Source: Oscillospiraceae bacterium (GTDB lineage: Bacteria > Bacillota > Clostridia > Oscillospirales > Oscillospiraceae). From it: a stretch of 52,973 nt of DNA. The translations under genes and the position numbers were made by a program. Shown here one piece after another: positions 16,261 to 23,608 of the stretch; the stretch's first letter is position 1; the number at the start of each line of letters is the position of its first letter. Below the pieces are notes generated by a model. That model made no database searches. It was not told the DNA's origin and saw only the letters and a program-made list of their open reading frames with translations. The DNA lies in the NCBI GenBank assembly GCA_022793685.1, contig JAAWDI010000007.1:1-52973 (forward strand), in the 5' to 3' direction.

Positions 16261-17148
16261 TTGCGGGAAGTGGTTGCTATTGCTATATCGCCATTGTACA
16301 CCATTCATCAGTACCGCGAGGACATTTACAAGGTCGTTGCGTTTAAGGGCGTCCGTGACCCGGACAGCTATCTTTTCCGTGAAACGGAGAACGTGCAGCA
16401 CAATGACAGGAAGCTGGACAACAATTTTTCCCGCGCCCGGTCAATGGTGCTGCAATACGCCCTCTGTAATCCGTGGGATTACTTCTTCACCGGCACCCTT
16501 GACCGCAAAAAGTTTGACCGCTATAACCTTGACACTTATGCCGGAAAACTGATGCAGTTCATTCGGGATAAGCGCAAGAAATATGCCGCCTCTTTTCAAG
16601 TGCTGCTGGTGCCGGAACACCACAAAGACGGCGCGTGGCATATGCACGGTCTGGTGTTCGGCCTGCCGGAGACGGCGCTCTGTCCCTTTGCTCCTCCGGC
16701 TCCGCAAAAGCTGATAGAAAACGGTTTTCTGAACTGGCCGGATTACATGGAGAAATTCGGCTTCTGCTCTCTGGCTCCTATCCGTGACCCGATAGCAACG
16801 GCGTTTTACATATCCAAGTATGTCAGTAAAGACCTGTCCCAACGGGCGAAGGAGCTTGGCAAGCACCTGTATTTTCATTCTCGGCCTTTGAAAAAGGCGG
16901 AAAAGGCGTCCGATGTTTATTGGCACAACCAGCGGCTTGAGGACTGCTGTACCCATGAATATGACTTCTGCAAGGTTGGCATGGTGGAGGGCGTCAACTG
17001 GATGTTCCCCTACCAGTGGGACGGCGTGGACTTCCCCTGCGAGGAGCTGCCCTCGATGCGCCCCATAGCTGAACCATTACAGGATTTTGACCCGCAGACC
17101 ATAGACCCATTCTGGGACGGCTCGTTTGAGCAGTCCACATTCCTGTAA
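16261..17148 (+). CDS. Rolling-circle replication initiator (HUH endonuclease, pII/G2P-like)
   Basis: 295 residues. The metal-binding HUH motif is WHMHGLVFG (~126-134) and the catalytic tyrosine motif is FYISKYVSKDL (~182-192). An FFTGTLD motif (~75-81) matches motif 1 of this Rep family. It should nick the plus-strand origin and start rolling-circle replication. The frame opens with TTG 16261 lacking a good ribosome site; a start a few codons later is possible. The stop codon TAA lies inside palindromic element A. Confidence 0.88.
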   Translation: MREVVAIAISPLYTIHQYREDIYKVVAFKGVRDPDSYLFRETENVQHNDRKLDNNFSRARSMVLQYALCNPWDYFFTGTLDRKKFDRYNLDTYAGKLMQFIRDKRKKYAASFQVLLVPEHHKDGAWHMHGLVFGLPETALCPFAPPAPQKLIENGFLNWPDYMEKFGFCSLAPIRDPIATAFYISKYVSKDLSQRAKELGKHLYFHSRPLKKAEKASDVYWHNQRLEDCCTHEYDFCKVGMVEGVNWMFPYQWDGVDFPCEELPSMRPIAEPLQDFDPQTIDPFWDGSFEQSTFL

Positions 17149-17207
17149 CACAAAAAGTAAACTGCTGCGTCTGGATGGGAGCTGGAGCTGACGCAGGAAT
17201 GTGTTAC
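17145..17207 (+). repeat. Palindromic intergenic element A (63 bp)
   Basis: Begins GTAACACA (17145-17152), ends TGTGTTAC (17200-17207), with an inner CTGCGTC/GACGCAG stem (17165-17171, 17190-17196). It contains the rep stop codon and ends 21 nt before the orf84 start. Element A' at 23546-23608 is its inverted partner: same length, 45 of 63 identical, best in the first 24 bases. Confidence 0.8.
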
Positions 17208-17228
17208 GAACAGAAAGGAAGATATGTG

Positions 17229-17483
17229 ATGTTTGAAAATAAGCATATTGTGCTGCCAACCGACCGCCTGCGTAAATTGTGCCTTGAAAAAGGATGGTTT
17301 GACTGTGGCACTGTTGAACTGTATGAAAAGATGCTTGAGATGAATGAATTTGGTGTTCCAATGGACGAGCTTGCGGCTATTATTTGGTTTTGTACCGATG
17401 CCGGTGGATATAGCGAAGTTGATATTTTGGATTGTCTCTTTGCTGAGTACCTGAAATTTTACTGTGAGCAATACGGGTGTTAA
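17229..17483 (+). CDS. Small acidic protein of unknown function (phage accessory gene)
   Basis: 84 residues from ATG 17229, with AAAGGAAG ahead; the open frame extends upstream into element A but without a start site. It contains LCLEKGWFDCGTVELYEKML, MDELAAIIWFCTDAGG and VDILDCLFAEYLKFYCEQ. Similar short acidic proteins occur in Firmicutes mobile elements as far as I recall, without known function. The gene is clearly more AT-rich than rep and the coat genes, and is boxed between palindromes A and B, which suggests a transferred cassette. Confidence 0.65.
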   Translation: MFENKHIVLPTDRLRKLCLEKGWFDCGTVELYEKMLEMNEFGVPMDELAAIIWFCTDAGGYSEVDILDCLFAEYLKFYCEQYGC

Positions 17484-17488
17484 GAGGC

Positions 17489-17540
17489 GTAATACAAAGC
17501 GCGTGCCCTGGCGTCGCGCCGGCGCACAATTCTGTGTTAC
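17489..17540 (+). repeat. Palindromic intergenic element B (52 bp)
   Basis: Begins GTAATACA, ends TGTGTTAC (17533-17540); the GC-rich inside has a GGCG-TCG-CGCC hairpin and GTGC/GCAC outer pairs. Element B' (24655-24706, inverted) differs at only 2 of 52 positions. It starts 5 nt after the orf84 stop and ends just ahead of the AGGAGG of the adhesin gene. Confidence 0.85.
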
Positions 17541-17556
17541 ACAGGAGGCTTTAGCT

Positions 17557-20500
17557 ATGAAGCAGTGTCTCAAAAAGAGAATAGCGCCTGTCCTGCTGGC
17601 CGTGGTTCTTGTCCTGCCCATGTTGACTTTCTCCGTGTCGGCGGGTGCAGAGTATGTATATACTCCCGTTAATAACGGTTGGACAGCTTTAAGCCTATCA
17701 TTAAGTCATTGTTTGGAAGAAGATGGCTTGGAAGCATCTAATATAATTGCAGGCTTTACTTTTGGTACTAATTACGGGAAGGTATCAAAAGCAGAGTTGG
17801 ATGCTGCGTGTGAGCATTATAATTCTTATTGGAACAAGCAAGTTCGTAATTTTACGTCTAATATGGCTGCTCTTCTTACTGGTGGAGATTGGAATTATGG
17901 AGCGGTTGTTCGAGAAGATGACGATTTGGGTATTGTGCGCCTTGCCGAGAAGCGGAGCGGTGCATGGATATACGATATAAACGGGAATTTTCCTTATTAT
18001 GAGGCTGATGGTGACATTCCTGCACAGCAAGTAAACCCATCTAATCCTGTAGGCAACAAGTGGATAGACTCCCGTTCTCTTGATAAAGTGCCGAACATTG
18101 TGCCAGTTTCAAGGGCGCAACTTGATGTCGCTTTGGATAAAGTCAAAGAAGTATATCCAGATGCGAAAATTGTTGAGTTGTATATTCGTAAAGTCAAGTT
18201 TTTTGTTATTACAAAAGACCAAAATCAAAGAGTTTATGCTGACCCTGATGGTAAGCCTTTTGCCGCCTCGCCGGAGAATACGACCGCTGCCGAAAATAAT
18301 TATAACTACATCGTCAACGGAAACGGCAACACGGTCAACAACCAGTTCATCGACAACGAAAACGGCGTGGTAACGAACATCAAGGACGACAGCACCACGC
18401 AGCAGTTCGACATTGACTATATCACCTACAACTTCGACGACCACAGCTATACGGTCAACACCTACAATTACGACAACCGCACTTATACTTACTATACATG
18501 GCAGTACACCTACAATATCACCAACACCTACTATACCTATATCGGCACCTCCGCCGAATACCAAAATGAGGCATACGAGTTTTATTACGAACTGCCGGAC
18601 GGCCGCTCCTCCGCAGACCTGACGGCGGAAGAAATTGCGGGGATGTCCTTCCAGTTCACCGACGTGGTGAACTACGAACGCTCCGCCACCGATACCAGTC
18701 TCCGCTCCCTGTACCATTTCGACGGCAACACGGATGACGCCAGCTACTTTTCCACCCAGACAGAATTTGCATGGAACACAGGCGCCAGTATCACCTACAT
18801 GGACAGCGGCGTCTTTGACGGCTGCCTCTATCTGGACAATACCGCCCATTCCTTTGACCTGACGCTTCCGTCCCATATTGCTTCCGCTGATTTTACCTTG
18901 CAGTTCCGCTACTATCAGGCCAGCGAGCCGGACACCCAAAACAACATTGAGAATACACTTTCAATCGGTGCAACTGCCGTCCTGAAATGGGATGAAGCGT
19001 CCCTGTATAACGGCTCCGGTGCAAAGCTGTGCGCCCTGCCTGTCGGCTCATGGAACGAGGTCGCAATCATGCGCCATAACGGTACGGTTTACACTTATTT
19101 GAACGGTATCAAGGTGGGACAGGTATCGAATACGACTGCTTTTAATAATAAGCTGTCCTTTGTCCTCGGCTCTACCTCCCGCGCCTACTCCCAGATAGAT
19201 GAGTTGCGCTTCGTCAACTTCGCCGTCGCGGAAAGCGGCAAGTCCTATACCTGCACCGCCGTCCCTTACGATACCAACTCCGTTCTTGTGCTCCCCGGTG
19301 GCGCGCACCCTATTGCGGATGAATATATCGAATGGGATACCACCTATGAAAATCTTCTTTCGTGGGGCAGCTGCTTTAGCGAAGGAGACAGTACGCCTAT
19401 TTATTTTGCGCCGAGTTCTTATAGCAATAGTAGTGGCTATGATGGCAGTAAAAAACCTGTTTATGTTGCTGGCAATGGCGGCGGGCTGGATTATAGCTTA
19501 AACCCTGACTGTTTGTCGCTTTCCGCATCAGCTTCCCGTGGATATTCCTCTATCAGTTCAACCTTTCCCTATGACCTTTCATGGGATCGTCCCAGATATT
19601 CCGGCGTCGCGGTCTCTTTGTCCGCTTCTGCGGGCGCGAACGGCTTTAGGTCGGAGACTTCTTATAGCAAGGTTTCTGTACCTATCACGGACACCAGTAC
19701 CTATACGTTTACTGTGATGGATACCGATTTTAATCGTTACAGCATTACGTTCCGCTTGACCGCACAAAACCGTATCAGTCAAGCGGTTGATTGTAAACAG
19801 GTTGTTGGTACTTACTCCAAAGAATACGACTGGGGCTTCCTGCTCCTTTCCGACTCCACCGATACAGTAAGCAACTGGCGGTCTTGTGTGGCGAGTATCC
19901 TTTTGAAACCCAACCAGTCCCTTGATATTGCCTATATGGAGCTTGTGAAGGGCAGCACCCCCAACACCGGCCACAAGAAGGTGACCTGCATCTACTCCGA
20001 TTTGGAGCTAAAGCCCAACACCGCCGCCGTACAGTCTGATATCCCCGTCAGCGGCTACACCGTGGGCGGCGTTCGCCCCACCTTTCCCAAGCGCGGCGAT
20101 GTGTGGTTCCCTGTGTCCGGCTCCCGTATCACCGGGTGCTATATCTACACCGGCTCCATGTGGCAGGAAGCTGGGTGCCGTTACTACACCGGCAAGCGCT
20201 GGATACCCATTTACGCCCTCGACATTTACACCATGGCCGACTGCTGGGACACCGCCGACGGCGGCGATGTGCAGCAGTCCATCACCAGCGAGTATAACTT
20301 CTGGAACTGGTGGCAAAAAAGCTGGCTTGACTTCCGTCAATGGCTGTCCGCGAACTGGACAGGCTCGCCCGGTGGCTCCGGCTCTGGCGGCGGCTCCATC
20401 AACGAGGATGACTTTCCTGTCGATACCCCCGCGCCGGGCGAGGAGGATAACGGCTTTACCATTCTGGATTTGCTCGTCGCGCTGAAAGACGGCTCATGGA

Positions 20501-20649
20501 GAATTATTAAAGGCGTGGTGTCCATCGGCGCGGACGGCCTCGCCGGATTGGTCGGTTCTGTTGGCGATATAGGCAACTTTTTTGACGCCTACGGACAGGG
20601 CGGCATCTTCGACATAGAGAACTTCGGAGGCGATGACATATGGGATTAG
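17557..20649 (+). CDS. Secreted LamG-domain protein, probable adsorption (pIII-like) protein of the phage
   Basis: 1030 residues from ATG 17557 (AGGAGG at 17543-17548). Signal peptide: MKQCLKKRIAPVLL then a hydrophobic core to FSVSAGA (~30). Residues ~30-245 form an AT-rich-encoded N-terminal domain; ~248-335 is an Asn/Tyr/Thr/Asp-rich repetitive stretch resembling fibre or beta-helix sequence; ~380-560 is a LamG/concanavalin-like domain (LRSLYHFDGNTDDASY ... WNEVAIMRHNGTVYTYLNG). A GGSGSGGGS linker (~938-948) precedes a C-terminal part with a modest hydrophobic stretch. Signal peptide, Gly linker and position before the coat genes match filamentous pIII. It is far larger than pIII of M13. 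Confidence 0.75.
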   Translation: MKQCLKKRIAPVLLAVVLVLPMLTFSVSAGAEYVYTPVNNGWTALSLSLSHCLEEDGLEASNIIAGFTFGTNYGKVSKAELDAACEHYNSYWNKQVRNFTSNMAALLTGGDWNYGAVVREDDDLGIVRLAEKRSGAWIYDINGNFPYYEADGDIPAQQVNPSNPVGNKWIDSRSLDKVPNIVPVSRAQLDVALDKVKEVYPDAKIVELYIRKVKFFVITKDQNQRVYADPDGKPFAASPENTTAAENNYNYIVNGNGNTVNNQFIDNENGVVTNIKDDSTTQQFDIDYITYNFDDHSYTVNTYNYDNRTYTYYTWQYTYNITNTYYTYIGTSAEYQNEAYEFYYELPDGRSSADLTAEEIAGMSFQFTDVVNYERSATDTSLRSLYHFDGNTDDASYFSTQTEFAWNTGASITYMDSGVFDGCLYLDNTAHSFDLTLPSHIASADFTLQFRYYQASEPDTQNNIENTLSIGATAVLKWDEASLYNGSGAKLCALPVGSWNEVAIMRHNGTVYTYLNGIKVGQVSNTTAFNNKLSFVLGSTSRAYSQIDELRFVNFAVAESGKSYTCTAVPYDTNSVLVLPGGAHPIADEYIEWDTTYENLLSWGSCFSEGDSTPIYFAPSSYSNSSGYDGSKKPVYVAGNGGGLDYSLNPDCLSLSASASRGYSSISSTFPYDLSWDRPRYSGVAVSLSASAGANGFRSETSYSKVSVPITDTSTYTFTVMDTDFNRYSITFRLTAQNRISQAVDCKQVVGTYSKEYDWGFLLLSDSTDTVSNWRSCVASILLKPNQSLDIAYMELVKGSTPNTGHKKVTCIYSDLELKPNTAAVQSDIPVSGYTVGGVRPTFPKRGDVWFPVSGSRITGCYIYTGSMWQEAGCRYYTGKRWIPIYALDIYTMADCWDTADGGDVQQSITSEYNFWNWWQKSWLDFRQWLSANWTGSPGGSGSGGGSINEDDFPVDTPAPGEEDNGFTILDLLVALKDGSWRIIKGVVSIGADGLAGLVGSVGDIGNFFDAYGQGGIFDIENFGGDDIWD

Positions 20650-20786
20650 TGGAAAGTATGAACGCCGTCTTTACCTTTTTGCGCGGCGTCTATGACTGCT
20701 TGCCGAATGCCGTCAAACTCCTGATTGTCGTCTCCTTTGGCTCCGTTGTCTTTATCTGCATTTTGAAAGGAGTTGGCAAGTCATGA
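20640..20786 (+). CDS. Tiny membrane protein 1 (48 aa), phage structural/assembly candidate
   Basis: Starts with ATG 20640, ten bases before the end of the adhesin frame, so translation is coupled. MGLVESMNAVFTFLRG is followed by one hydrophobic span (KLLIVVSFGSVVFICIL) and KGVGKS. Too short for standard ORF calling. Minor coat proteins of filamentous phages (pVII, pIX) have this build. Overlaps the next gene by 4 nt. Confidence 0.65.
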   Translation: MGLVESMNAVFTFLRGVYDCLPNAVKLLIVVSFGSVVFICILKGVGKS

Positions 20787-20923
20787 GCGGTTTCATCTCC
20801 ATGCTTTGCGGCTGGCTTCCTGCGCCTTTGCTGGTGCTGGTGCTTGGCGTTTGCGCTATATTCATTATTTCCGTCATCCTCCGGCTCATCGCCTTTATCC
20901 TTGACCTGATACCGTTTCTGTGA
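20783..20923 (+). CDS. Tiny membrane protein 2 (46 aa)
   Basis: ATGA overlap with the previous stop. MSGFISMLCGWLPAP precedes a long hydrophobic stretch (LLVLVLGVCAIFIISVILRL) continuing to FILDLIPFL. Probably a minor coat or assembly membrane protein; no specific homology recognised. Confidence 0.6.
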   Translation: MSGFISMLCGWLPAPLLVLVLGVCAIFIISVILRLIAFILDLIPFL

Positions 20924-20933
20924 GGTGTTCTCT

Positions 20934-21149
20934 GTGACCGATTTGTTGACCGCCATCGGCTGGCTGTTCTCCAATGCGTGGGATTTCTTTACAGAAATCA
21001 CCGTTCCCGGCATCGGTGTTTCCTTTGCCGCTCTGTTCGTGGCGCTGTTTCTTGCAAGCCTCGGTCTGCGCTTGTTCCTCATGGTGCTGAACGGCTCCTC
21101 TGACGCTGGCGGCTTCAGTATTTTCAGACGAAAGAAGGATGATAAATGA
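20934..21149 (+). CDS. Small membrane protein (71 aa), phage
   Basis: GTG 20934 has GAGG eight bases upstream; an in-frame GTG at 20925 lacks spacing. VTDLLTAIGWLFSNAWDFF, a span (VSFAALFVALFLASLGLRLF) and a charged end FRRKKDDK. N-out, C-in topology with a basic cytoplasmic tail, as in filamentous minor coat proteins. Overlaps the next gene (ATGA). Confidence 0.65.
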   Translation: MTDLLTAIGWLFSNAWDFFTEITVPGIGVSFAALFVALFLASLGLRLFLMVLNGSSDAGGFSIFRRKKDDK

Positions 21150-21343
21150 AAGACCTCATTGTGACCATCTTCGGCATCTATGAGCCGGTCACCACCGCCG
21201 TCTATGACGCCTCTGGCGCAGTTGTTGGACAAGCCGTCGCCTCCGGCGTGGCCGGCGTGGACTGGCCGTATCTCGCGGGCATCCTCCTTTTTGCCCTCGT
21301 CCTTTACTCCTTTTTTCGACTGTTAGGGATGGTGCTGAAATGA
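21146..21343 (+). CDS. Small membrane protein (65 aa), phage
   Basis: MKDLIVTIFGIYEPVTTAV, then a small-residue-rich stretch (GAVVGQAVASGVAG) and a membrane span (YLAGILLFALVLYSFFRLLG). Short Ala/Gly/Val-rich part followed by a span and a terminal lysine resembles a minor coat protein. Coupled by 4-nt overlaps on both sides. Confidence 0.65.
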   Translation: MKDLIVTIFGIYEPVTTAVYDASGAVVGQAVASGVAGVDWPYLAGILLFALVLYSFFRLLGMVLK

Positions 21344-21522
21344 AAGTGACCCGCTATCAGCTTCGCGCTTGCGCTCATGCGGCAAAGTCCTTTGTACCGT
21401 ACCCCCTGCGGCGCTTTGTCCGCTATGGCCTGTATGTGGCTTGTTTGTTGGCCGGACTGCTGGTCGGCTTCCTCATTGGCTCCCATTGCTTCCATGGCTC
21501 CTTTGGAGGTGTGTTCCTGTGA
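21340..21522 (+). CDS. Small membrane protein (60 aa), phage
   Basis: Basic N-terminal half (KVTRYQLRACAHAAK, LRRFVRYG) then a span (LYVACLLAGLLVGFLIG) and HCFHGSFGGVFL. This topology is opposite to the other small proteins (basic end first). No family recognised. Overlaps the following ATG by one base. Confidence 0.6.
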   Translation: MKVTRYQLRACAHAAKSFVPYPLRRFVRYGLYVACLLAGLLVGFLIGSHCFHGSFGGVFL

Positions 21523-21677
21523 TGATGCAAAGCATGATTGATTTCTCCACCGCCATGCTGTCCGCCCTCTCCGAGTTCCTCATTGCAGAGCCTATGATTT
21601 ACCTCCTTGGCTTGGTCTGCTTTCTCTTTGTCGTGAAGGCGTTCAAGATACTCTGCACGAAAGGAGGTGATTTCTAA
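21522..21677 (+). CDS. Small membrane protein (51 aa), phage
   Basis: From ATG 21522 (the next codon is also ATG), with TTGGAGG 14 bases upstream. MMQSMIDFSTAMLSALSEF, then a span (MIYLLGLVCFLFVVKAF) and KILCTKGGDF. Upstream in-frame codons have no start site. Ends one base into the next gene; its own last codons contain the AAAGGAGG that serves the coat gene. Confidence 0.6.
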   Translation: MMQSMIDFSTAMLSALSEFLIAEPMIYLLGLVCFLFVVKAFKILCTKGGDF

Positions 21678-21874
21678 TGGAAGGTGCGGCCACCGTCACC
21701 ATTGCCACCCTGCTGACCTCTGTGGGCGAGGTGTTCACCAAGGTCATGTCTTGGGCTGGAAGCGTCGGCTCTACCATCGTCGGCACGCCCGTCCTGCTGC
21801 TCTTCGCCGTGGGCGTTCCCCTGTGCGGCCTCGGCGTGGGCATGTTCAAGCGCCTGTTGTCCAGCCGTGGCTGA
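21677..21874 (+). CDS. Major coat protein candidate 1 (pVIII-like)
   Basis: 65 residues: short N-terminal stretch, LLTSVGEVFTKVMSWAG, then a strong span (TPVLLLFAVGVPLCGLGVG) and a basic end MFKRLLSSRG. N-terminal helix, one span and a basic C-terminus that contacts DNA is the pVIII plan. It lacks a classic cleavable signal peptide, as in several Gram-positive inoviruses. Ribosome site AAAGGAGG. 87% identical (47 of 54 aligned) to the next gene. Confidence 0.75.
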   Translation: MEGAATVTIATLLTSVGEVFTKVMSWAGSVGSTIVGTPVLLLFAVGVPLCGLGVGMFKRLLSSRG

Positions 21875-21917
21875 TGCGGCGTCCTGAATGTGCATTTTCA
21901 AAGAAAGGAGGAATTGC

Positions 21918-22091
21918 ATGACTGACCTGCTCACCTCTGTCGGCGCCGTCTTTACACAAGTGGTCAGCTGGGCGGGCACCGTTGGCGAGACCATCGTTGG
22001 CACGCCTGTGCTGCTGCTGTTTGCCGTCGCCGTGCCCCTGTGCGGTCTTGGCGTTGGAATGTTCAAGCGACTCCTGTCCACCCGCGGCTAA
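21918..22091 (+). CDS. Major coat protein candidate 2 (pVIII-like), tandem paralogue
   Basis: 57 residues from ATG 21918, with AAAGGAGG ahead; the upstream ATG at 21888 belongs to the intergenic spacer. LLTSVGAVFTQVVSWAG, a span and MFKRLLSTRG as in the preceding gene. Differences cluster in the exposed N-terminal helix (E/A, K/Q, M/V, S/T, S/E). Followed at once by a strong hairpin, as pVIII is followed by the central terminator in fd/M13. Confidence 0.75.
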   Translation: MTDLLTSVGAVFTQVVSWAGTVGETIVGTPVLLLFAVAVPLCGLGVGMFKRLLSTRG

Positions 22092-22100
22092 AAACAAAGC

Positions 22101-22145
22101 GAGGAGGCCCCCTCCACCACGCGAAAGCGGGGAGGGGGCCTCCTC
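22101..22145 (+). terminator. Strong hairpin after the coat genes
   Basis: 15-bp perfect GC-rich stem (GAGGAGGCCCCCTCC at 22101-22115, complement 22131-22145). No long T-run follows, so it may attenuate rather than fully stop transcription into the Zot gene. A packaging-signal role is an alternative. Confidence 0.65.
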
Positions 22146-22169
22146 TGTCTATATTAGGAGGTTTCCTCT

Positions 22170-22946
22170 ATGATTGTCGTTCTTGTTCTGCTCGTTGTTG
22201 CCGTCCTCGTCTTTGACCTCAAGACCCGGAAATACCTCAACCCCTACAAGCTCTATCTTGTTTTCGGCAAGAAAGGCTCCGGTAAAAGCACCTACCTTGT
22301 CAAGCTGGCCAAAAAGCACCTGAAAAAGCACTGGCTTGTCTACACCAATATGGACGAGCTTTTCATCCCCGGCGTCCGGCATTTCAACGTCCAGCATTTG
22401 GGTGATTACGTCCCGGAGGCGCATAGTCTCCTCCTGCTGGATGAAGTGGGCATGATTTGGGACAATCGGGATTACAAGGTGTTTAAGCCTGCCGTCCGTG
22501 ACTTTTTCAAGCTCCAGCGTCATTACAAGGTCAAGGTCTATATGGCCTCCCAGAGCTTCGACGTGGATAAGAAGCTCCGCGACCTCTGCGACGGAATGTA
22601 TCTCCACACCAACTTTGCCCGTGTGTTTACCCTCGGTAAGCGCATTACCCGCAAGATTACCATTACCGCCAGTACCAGCGAGGCGGAGAGCCGCATTGCC
22701 CAAGACCTGAAAATATGTCCGCCGTGGGAGTGGACGCTCACCTATATCCCGCGCTGGGCAAAGTGCTTTGATAGTCATACTATCCCCGATATGCCGAAGC
22801 TGGAGTATAGCGAGGATGCGGAGGGTGCAGAACCAGAGGATGTAGAGATGGATGCAGATGCTCCGGCTCCGGTAGACCTCTCCGACTACTTCGGCCACTC
22901 GCAGGAGGATTATGACGCGCTGGAAGGTGGTGATGATAATGAATGA
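22170..22946 (+). CDS. zot: Zot/pI-type phage assembly ATPase
   Basis: 258 residues. N-terminal membrane span (MIVVLVLLVVAVLVF), Walker A GKKGSGKST (~33-41), Walker B SLLLLDEVG (~86-94), then NRDYKVFKPAVRDFFKLQRH and YMASQSFDVDKKLRDLC typical of Zot. The C-terminal ~50 residues are very acidic. Filamentous pI/Zot proteins drive coat-protein assembly and extrusion through the inner membrane. In most, the span is C-terminal to the ATPase domain; here it is at the N-terminus. Ribosome site AGGAGG. Confidence 0.9.
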   Translation: MIVVLVLLVVAVLVFDLKTRKYLNPYKLYLVFGKKGSGKSTYLVKLAKKHLKKHWLVYTNMDELFIPGVRHFNVQHLGDYVPEAHSLLLLDEVGMIWDNRDYKVFKPAVRDFFKLQRHYKVKVYMASQSFDVDKKLRDLCDGMYLHTNFARVFTLGKRITRKITITASTSEAESRIAQDLKICPPWEWTLTYIPRWAKCFDSHTIPDMPKLEYSEDAEGAEPEDVEMDADAPAPVDLSDYFGHSQEDYDALEGGDDNE

Positions 22947-22967
22947 GCTTCATTAGCTATCGTATGG

Positions 22968-23189
22968 TCAGTCTTTGAAATATTTGTATTTTGAGTTAGA
23001 TTTCTTGCGTCCAAACAGCAACCGCTTGATTATTGTGATAAGGCCGACAACGGCGAGAATTACAATGATGAGTGAAATTATAAATGCTCCTATGGCTCCC
23101 AATGTTCCATCCCATACAAAACCAATCATACCTCTGGCAGCATATCTGTACAAAAGTGCTTCAAATCCTTCTCCGAAAATGAATTTCAT
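22968..23189 (-). CDS. Small membrane protein, antisense accessory gene
   Basis: 73 residues from ATG 23189 (GGAGGG upstream; ATG 23204 sits before that site). Central hydrophobic stretch (AIGAFIISLIIVILAVVGLI) followed by a basic tail KRLLFGRKKSNSKYKYF. AT-rich compared with the coat genes and on the opposite strand. Lies 34 nt behind the 89-aa gene; probably an operon. Function unknown; superinfection immunity or host modification are possibilities only. Confidence 0.6.
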   Translation of the reverse strand: MKFIFGEGFEALLYRYAARGMIGFVWDGTLGAIGAFIISLIIVILAVVGLITIIKRLLFGRKKSNSKYKYFKD

Positions 23190-23223
23190 ATTTTCTCCCT
23201 CCATATTCTCTTTCAGTAAAGCG

Positions 23224-23493
23224 TCAATTTATTTCTTCATCTAATTCCCATAGTAACGTAAATGCTTCGTGTCCTATTCGTAGTGCGTCACTTTTGTAAT
23301 TATTTTCTCCCCCCAAGTCTGTTGGATTTCGTAATGATAGTGTAATTAGTTCAGCTTGTTTTTCCGTTATTTGGGCTGTGCAAAATTGGATTTTTGTCTG
23401 CTTCCTCATTTCCACGGTATGGAGCGTAACGCCTGCGATATTGGTCGCAAGAATGGCGCAGAGTATAATAACGACTGCTTTCGGTGTTTTCAT
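23224..23493 (-). CDS. Small membrane-anchored protein, antisense accessory gene
   Basis: 89 residues from ATG 23493 with AGGAGG seven bases upstream; ATG 23499 and 23544 are less well placed. An N-terminal anchor or signal (KTPKAVVIILCAILATNIAG) is followed by a polar exported-looking part with DLGGENNYKSDALRIG. No family recognised. AT-rich, preceded by palindromic element A'. Confidence 0.6.
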   Translation of the reverse strand: MKTPKAVVIILCAILATNIAGVTLHTVEMRKQTKIQFCTAQITEKQAELITLSLRNPTDLGGENNYKSDALRIGHEAFTLLWELDEEIN

Positions 23494-23545
23494 GTCCATT
23501 CCTCCTTTTTTCTCCATTGTATGGTGTGGCGCTGCCTTTGTCAAT

Positions 23546-23608
23546 GTAACACGTTTTATCTTCAGCTCTGGTTCTCCAGGACATGCTGCAGTGTACTTTT
23601 TGTGTTAC
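23546..23608 (-). repeat. Palindromic intergenic element A' (63 bp, inverted partner of A)
   Basis: Read on the minus strand it begins GTAACACAAAAAGTA, has a CTGG-AGAA-CCAG inner hairpin and ends GTGTTAC. The transposase stop codon (23607-23605) lies in its first bases. It separates the transposase gene from the 89-aa gene. Confidence 0.8.

Noticed and set aside
16143-16346. 67-codon plus-strand frame over the terminator and palindrome before rep
   Set aside because: Covers a terminator and the probable origin; no ribosome site.
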